From Theristus sp. LFF4_11 (taxonomy: Eukaryota; Nematoda; Chromadorea; Monhysterida; Xyalidae), in assembly GCA_030248135.1 (NCBI GenBank), contig JASANC010005764.1, positions 1 to 64,000 on the forward strand: a DNA stretch of 64,000 nt. The letters are read 5' to 3'. The position numbers were made by a program, and so were the translations under genes. The notes below the pieces were generated by a model. It was not told the DNA's origin, ran no database searches, and was given only the letters and a program-made list of their open reading frames with translations. Every line of letters begins with the position of its first letter. Positions within the stretch are counted from its first letter, which is position 1. This document shows, piece by piece, positions 59,165 through 64,000 of the stretch.

Positions 59165-62100
59165 CTACTTCTTGTTCGATCTGGCCGTGCTCAAGTATCG
59201 GTCGCACTGGTGGAACCAGCGGTCGCAGTTCGGCCGGCTCGTCTCGGACAGGCCCGGCTTCTCGCAGAACGCGCGCATCATCGGCTCACGGTGTCTACAG
59301 TCGCACTCGGTGAAACAGTGGCGGTCGAGGCACGGCTTGAAGCAGGCGACCAGTTGGTGGCGCGTCACCGGGTCCAGAGCGGCCAGTTGCCATTCCGGGT
59401 ATTCGTAAAAGACCTGAGAAATGAAATCGCTTTGAAACTGGATTGTGTCATTGTAATTGCGACTCCAGCTATAACAAAAAAAAGCATGAGCAAAAAAACG
59501 GTATGCACAAGATTCTGTTAGTAATCTCAATCATTGTTTCCGGCTATAGCCAATCAACAACCCGACTTACCTCTAATACACTATCGATTATCTTTGATTT
59601 GGTTCTGCAAGCTCAATGCGTTTGCAAGGCGATAAAAGAAAAAAATTGCACAATTGATTCGGCATTTCAAACGGACCTAAATAATTCGGGACAGTCTACG
59701 AGTTTTGAATTTCTGCGTCAAGCGTGAAATATTTTGGCTGCATTGAGTTGCATAACCCCCAAAAAGCCAGTACTGCTGTCCCAAAGGGCACCGAAACAAC
59801 ACTGGCTCACCCTTTGTGCCCCCCGACCGGACAAATTGATCGGCGGGATTGCTGCGGCGTCGAGTTGGCGGTAGCCGGTGTTGCTGCGACTGCGTACCTG
59901 CGCTCTGCTGCGCTTGTGGGCGGCTGCTCGAAACTTGAAATGAAAAGTTGTTTTTTTCATGAAGCACGCAATATCTGAAAACTTATGCTTCCGAAATTCG
60001 AACTTTGATTACCAGTACGTTGAGATAGAGAAAAGGTCAACAGTTTCGATTGTGTGGTTCGTCGTTATTTTAGGTGATGTGTGGCCGGTGTCGTGTAATG
60101 TATTTGTATCACATTGTATCACGCTGTTTCGCATCACATTGCACAGCGTAAGAGAACTAAACTGACAACAGGGACAACTTGTGCATGCCTGGCAGTTGAA
60201 TGTCGCTGACTTGCAGGATCAGAGAGCTGATCACACCAATCAGTGAGCCCGAATCAAAATCAGCCATTCAGCGCGTGAACAGCATCTGCATTACAACTGC
60301 ACTGCATGTCGCTGGTTGCAGTGCTCAAGCCCCATTCCTACGTCGTGTCTGTCCCGGTGTTCCTCCGTGCGGTGGTGTTGTTCTCGTTCGCCTTGCGCTC
60401 CCGCCGCCGTCAGCAGGCCTCGCGGTGGCGCCTGGTCGGTCGGCAACGACGGTGGTCGCTGGTGGTGCAGCTCGGGCGGCTGCGGGCCAAGTCGGTCGAA
60501 CGGACTGGAGACGCCGTTGGCTGGCTCGCCGTCCACGTGGTGACTGGGCGGAGCTTCGTAGGAGTCGATCTGCAGAAAACAATCAGTTTTTTTCTGTTTG
60601 TTCGCGATTCTCAAGAGAATAAGAACGGATCCAGTTGAAACTACATGAAAAATAACCGCGTTGTTCTGGGAGTGCACTGAGGACTTTTACACTTCTTTTC
60701 GGGCCTCTGTTGAGCCGATTGGACCTCCTTTGTCGGATTTTATTGTTTTTATGCGTGTAACCACTGTTATTGCGTTTTATGGATGAGGATGAATGCTTAA
60801 TGCTAAATAATCATTCGGTGATCGCTTGCTGATTACCTATGTAGAAACTTCTTTGCTTTTCTTTGAATCAAAACAAAACAAAATCAAAAAAGTGAAGTCC
60901 CTGACATGCTCAGACGACACGTATGTCTCGCGGCTGTGCGGTGCCGGCCAGCCACTGGTCGTGCCGTGCGTTGTCGGCCAGCCACCGTGGCCAGTATGCG
61001 TGCCAGCGTCCACGTGAGTCGGCGGCAACCGATGGTCGGTCACCAGCAGCGTTTGACAGCGCGACGAGTACGTCTGACAGGCGGCCACAATCTCCGACTC
61101 GTAGCGGTGCTCCGGGCGCAGCGGAATGTGTGCACAGTAGTAGCTGTACTCGAAGTAGTAGCGCGTGCAGTAGCCGCCGCCCGCCGTGCGATAGCGGTCG
61201 TGGTGGCTGAATGTTAAGAGGCATAAAGGAATGTTAAAACCAAGTAGCATTTTCTTAGTACTTTGGAAAGAGATTCCGGCCTCATATCGTAAAAGTTTGC
61301 AACCTCGTAGTCATTCATACCTGCGTCTTACTTCAAAGAAGAGCACACGAAAAACAAAACCAACGCGTCAAGAACGTCCACGCAAGTAGTTTTTGTACGA
61401 TTTAAGAGTATTCGAAAATACAATAGACATTGGAAACAGTAATGTGTGTGTCATGAACATGTAAGACAGAAGTTACGTCATCCTTAGCGCACAACAAATG
61501 GCTCACTCAAAACGTCAACTCTCCACAAGATCACAAGCCACACAACCACATGTAACTGTGAGTTATTCATTATTTTAACGTGTCAATTTTCATTTGTTAG
61601 GCCGTTCCCTGAATCTCCGCTACCCGCATGCCCGTTTACTGTACTGTCAGACGCGGATGTATTAAAAAAAGCACGTGTCGCCGTAATTCTAATCGGTATA
61701 CTTTCAAACTGAAAGAAAGACACAAATTCAATGTTACCACAACTTGATTGATTGGACACGCATTTAATTGTTGTGGAAAGATTTTTGATTGGATTTTTGT
61801 CGTCGTATCACACGATTCATGGACAGAAAATTCGGGTTTGGATGCGCAAATTATACAGGGTGTTGCAAAAAAAACTGCAATTGGCTACATGGCTTGATTT
61901 CGAGCCTGTTTCAAGGTTTTGGACTGAAATTTTAGAAACTGTTAGAAAGGGCGAAAAAAACTGAAAAAAATCAACATGATGAAGGTAAACCAATTGCGTT
62001 TTGGACGGACGGACGATTTTAAAACTCGTACTTCAAAATGTTGCTGTCCTTCAATTGTTTTAAAAAGTTCTGAAAAACTAAATCAACACCTAAAGATTCC

Positions 62101-62442
62101 ATCCAGAGCAGCTACAGTCCTCTTCCTGTACTTTTTGCATACATTATCCTGAAGTAAGACTTTCAACTGCAAACCAATTGGTTCTTTCACGACGAGTATT
62201 TTCTGAAGCTACACGTGCACTAATTAGCTGACAGGGTTTTCATTTGTAACCAGATTACAAGCTGTGATGACGAAATTAGACAGCCAACAATCAATGTGTC
62301 CCCACAGGGCATACCGATCAACGTGATGTCTGCCGTATTCCGGAATGTGAATGTCGGAGCCATGTGGCGAACACGACAGCGCCCGCCGGCACGTCACCGC
62401 CACCGTTGACAGCAGCACGCTCACCGTGAAATCAAGCCGCAT
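59165..62442 (-). CDS. Secreted cysteine-rich protein of unknown function
   Basis: Five exons join in phase: 62315-62442, 60906-61206, 60342-60569, 59898-59933 and 59165-59413, giving 313 residues. The N terminus MRLDFTVSVLLSTVAVTC has a short charged start and hydrophobic core typical of a signal peptide. A Tyr- and Cys-containing block follows (GGGYCTRYYFEYSYYC, later AACQTYSSRC), then a Pro/His/Gln-rich linker. The C-terminal domain has eight cysteines in 51 residues: ACFKPC, HCFTECDC, FC, NC and QC. These suggest disulfide-bonded extracellular modules. The fourth exon is only 36 bases. Coding exons are clearly GC-richer than introns. I do not recognise the family, so extracellular or cuticular location is inference. 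Exon 2 could instead end at 60921; both choices keep the frame. Confidence 0.75.
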
Positions 62443-63197
62443 GTCTGCAATGAAATTTCATTTTGGAAACACACACCCGGCTCAACCCTCAGGGCGCCTG
62501 ACGCCAGAATCCGCTGCTCTTAATTACGAAAAGTGTTTGCAGAAAAAAGCGTTACAAAATGTTGGAACAGTAACAGCAACAAGAACGGGAATAAAATGAG
62601 CGAACGCGTGACATGTTGCAGCACGCGCACGCACTGTTGCAGTTTGAAAATGAGAAAGTCATTGGCAACACACGCTACAGTGCAGTGTGTCTAGCTTCAC
62701 GGCGTTTTCAGCACTTTTGTTTCACTCTTCTTGTGAATATGTTTTCAGAAACTCATAAAAAATCAGCGTATGTGTTGCGTAAAAATGATTGCCGAAAAAC
62801 GTGTGTGCGACCAAGTCAACGTTTGTTTTGTATGAGACGACAGTTAAAGTGAACTTTTTGGTTAAATTACAACATTTTGCTGTAATTTCATTTGCGCACT
62901 ACGCTGATTATTGTTACATCGAACTTCAAATCATCTGTGTGCAGGGCCTGTCTGGATGGTCGGTCCCGTCTTTTCCCATGCAATAAATTGACATTACAGC
63001 TGACGGTTTCATCTATGAAAAGCGAAAACGTGCGAATTGCGCGTAAATGAAACTCGCGAATATAATAGAAACATCTGTTTTATTCACATAACAAAATGGA
63101 TACACAGTTTAGCTAATTTGCCGAGCTGTTCAGGTGCCAAGTGGTGACTGCATAATCTACAGCTGTAATCACTGTAAAATTGTCAAAATTTCTTCAG
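62443..63197. other. Intergenic between the secreted-protein gene and the crotonase gene
   Basis: About 750 bp expected to hold the promoter of the downstream minus-strand gene and the crotonase 3' UTR. A TTGCAG acceptor just before the ATG at 62442 implies a noncoding first exon here. No other gene was recognised. Confidence 0.55.
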
Positions 63198-64000
63198 TCA
63201 CAGTTTTGACAAGTTTTCTTCTGCGTCTCTCAGTTCGGAAATTGCTGCCTTGAAACCTCGTGCGTGTGCTGCTTCTTGAAAAGCGACTCCTTCTGGAGTA
63301 TGCCGTGTCATTCCGTCAAAAAGTGTGGCCAAACGTTGACTGTTGTGCAGTCCCTGTGGTGGTATTGAGAAACACATAAAAACTAGTTTTCCACTCAAAC
63401 AACACAAAAAAAATAATCCAGTTTTTTTAGTTTGCTCACTCATTTCCACAAATACACCAAGGATCTTCAGAAGGGTGCAATTGCAGAAAACACGAACTAA
63501 AAAAAGGTTGCAATTGCAAACCTGCATCTCCACTGCATTGTTGATCACCTGCTTCTGAAAGAACAACTGGTTGGTCGGTACTGTGACCACCTTGGACAAC
63601 CACTGGTCGACCATTTCATCCAGCTGCGCAATGGAGCTTGCTGATTGGCCAATCAGGCCGATGCGCATGGCTTCCTTGCCGCTGATTAGTTCTCCGGTAA
63701 AAAGTAACCGCTTTGCCTAAATGGAAACCGTCTTGCCACTATGTTTCAGTGTCAAAAAAGTTTATCCTTGAGCATTCTCTGTGTTGTGTTTCGTTTTAGC
63801 TTCAACTGAGTTGACACTCAATTTAGGTCCTTGTTCCCAAGTATCCTATGATGAATCGTTTCATGTGCCGGTGTTAGATGCATCAACAATCGTAAGAATA
63901 GTTCTTGAACGTGGGAAACATTGACACAAATGTGAACTTTACGTATTGGCAACGATGTTACTGGCACCTGTTCCATACCAAGCCGGTAGTACCAAAATGC
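63198..64000 (-). CDS. Enoyl-CoA hydratase/isomerase (crotonase) family, peroxisomal, 3' part
   Basis: Three exons are in the window: 63968-64000 (continuing beyond the edge), 63522-63716 and 63353-63198. They join in phase 0 to give FWYYRLGMEQ-AKRLLFTGEL, the typical crotonase motif after the active-site helices, then EAMRIGLIG. The C-terminal helices contain VPTNQLFFQKQVINNA and FDGMTRHTPEG. The protein ends in SKL, a type 1 peroxisomal targeting signal. This points to a peroxisomal enzyme hydrating or isomerising an enoyl-CoA in fatty-acid breakdown. The oxyanion-hole and catalytic residues lie upstream of the window, so the substrate and exact reaction cannot be told. By memory of the family, the C-terminal motifs resemble bacterial (actinobacterial-type) crotonases more than classical mitochondrial ECHS1. 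Confidence 0.88.

Noticed and set aside
60200..60638. Plus-strand frames of 110-140 residues over the secreted-protein gene
   Set aside because: They are shadows of the GC-rich minus-strand exons; the minus strand has phase-compatible splice sites and conserved cysteines.
61855..61890. TACAGGGTGTTGC as one end of a mariner-like element
   Set aside because: No matching inverted end was found nearby, so only a chance resemblance or a solo fragment can be claimed.

Overview
This window comes from an intron-rich nuclear genome of an invertebrate animal. The evidence is split genes with GT..AG introns, a recognisable Smaug/SAMD4 homologue, a tandem family of small EF-hand proteins, and dense miniature transposons. 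I see no bacterial operons, rRNA or intact tRNA. The phylum cannot be fixed from the sequence; a nematode or another ecdysozoan or spiralian is compatible.

Layout. (1) 1-14.6 kb is a transposon-dense block. It holds G/C homopolymer tracts, GATA-rich repeats in both orientations, and several TIR elements with TA target duplications. One 3.5 kb element (2346-5878, TIRs about 285 bp) carries two exons of a dual-specificity phosphatase, including the HCNAGVSRS active site. Two further inserts (6479-8123 and 12948-13242) also carry coding-like fragments. (2) 14.6-18.95 kb is a foldback-type element whose arms are tandem repeats of about 519 and 377 bp in opposite orientation. (3) 19.7-26.3 kb has three tandem minus-strand genes for 122-residue two-EF-hand proteins. 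All have the same four-exon structure; intron 2 of the middle one contains a nested pair of TIR elements. (4) 26.3-30.4 kb has no recognised gene, but has an extreme poly-G/T tract at 28.73-28.91 kb. (5) 30.38-35.90 kb is a minus-strand Smaug/SAMD4 homologue. I resolved 15 exons that join in phase to 1182 codons, including the SAM domain and the PHAT region that follows it. (6) 35.9-59.2 kb has no recognisable gene, only a few weak exon candidates and CpG-rich patches. It may be intergenic or a long 5' intron of the Smaug gene. (7) 59.17-62.44 kb is a five-exon minus-strand gene for a secreted cysteine-rich protein of unknown function. (8) 63.20-64.0 kb is the 3' end of a minus-strand crotonase/enoyl-CoA hydratase gene ending in SKL, a peroxisomal targeting signal.

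All host genes recognised with confidence lie on the minus strand. They share no obvious pathway: calcium binding, mRNA repression, secretion and fatty-acid metabolism. The left 19 kb is mobile DNA that has accumulated host gene pieces. Exon limits were worked out by hand from splice sites and phase; no alignment or transcript data were available.
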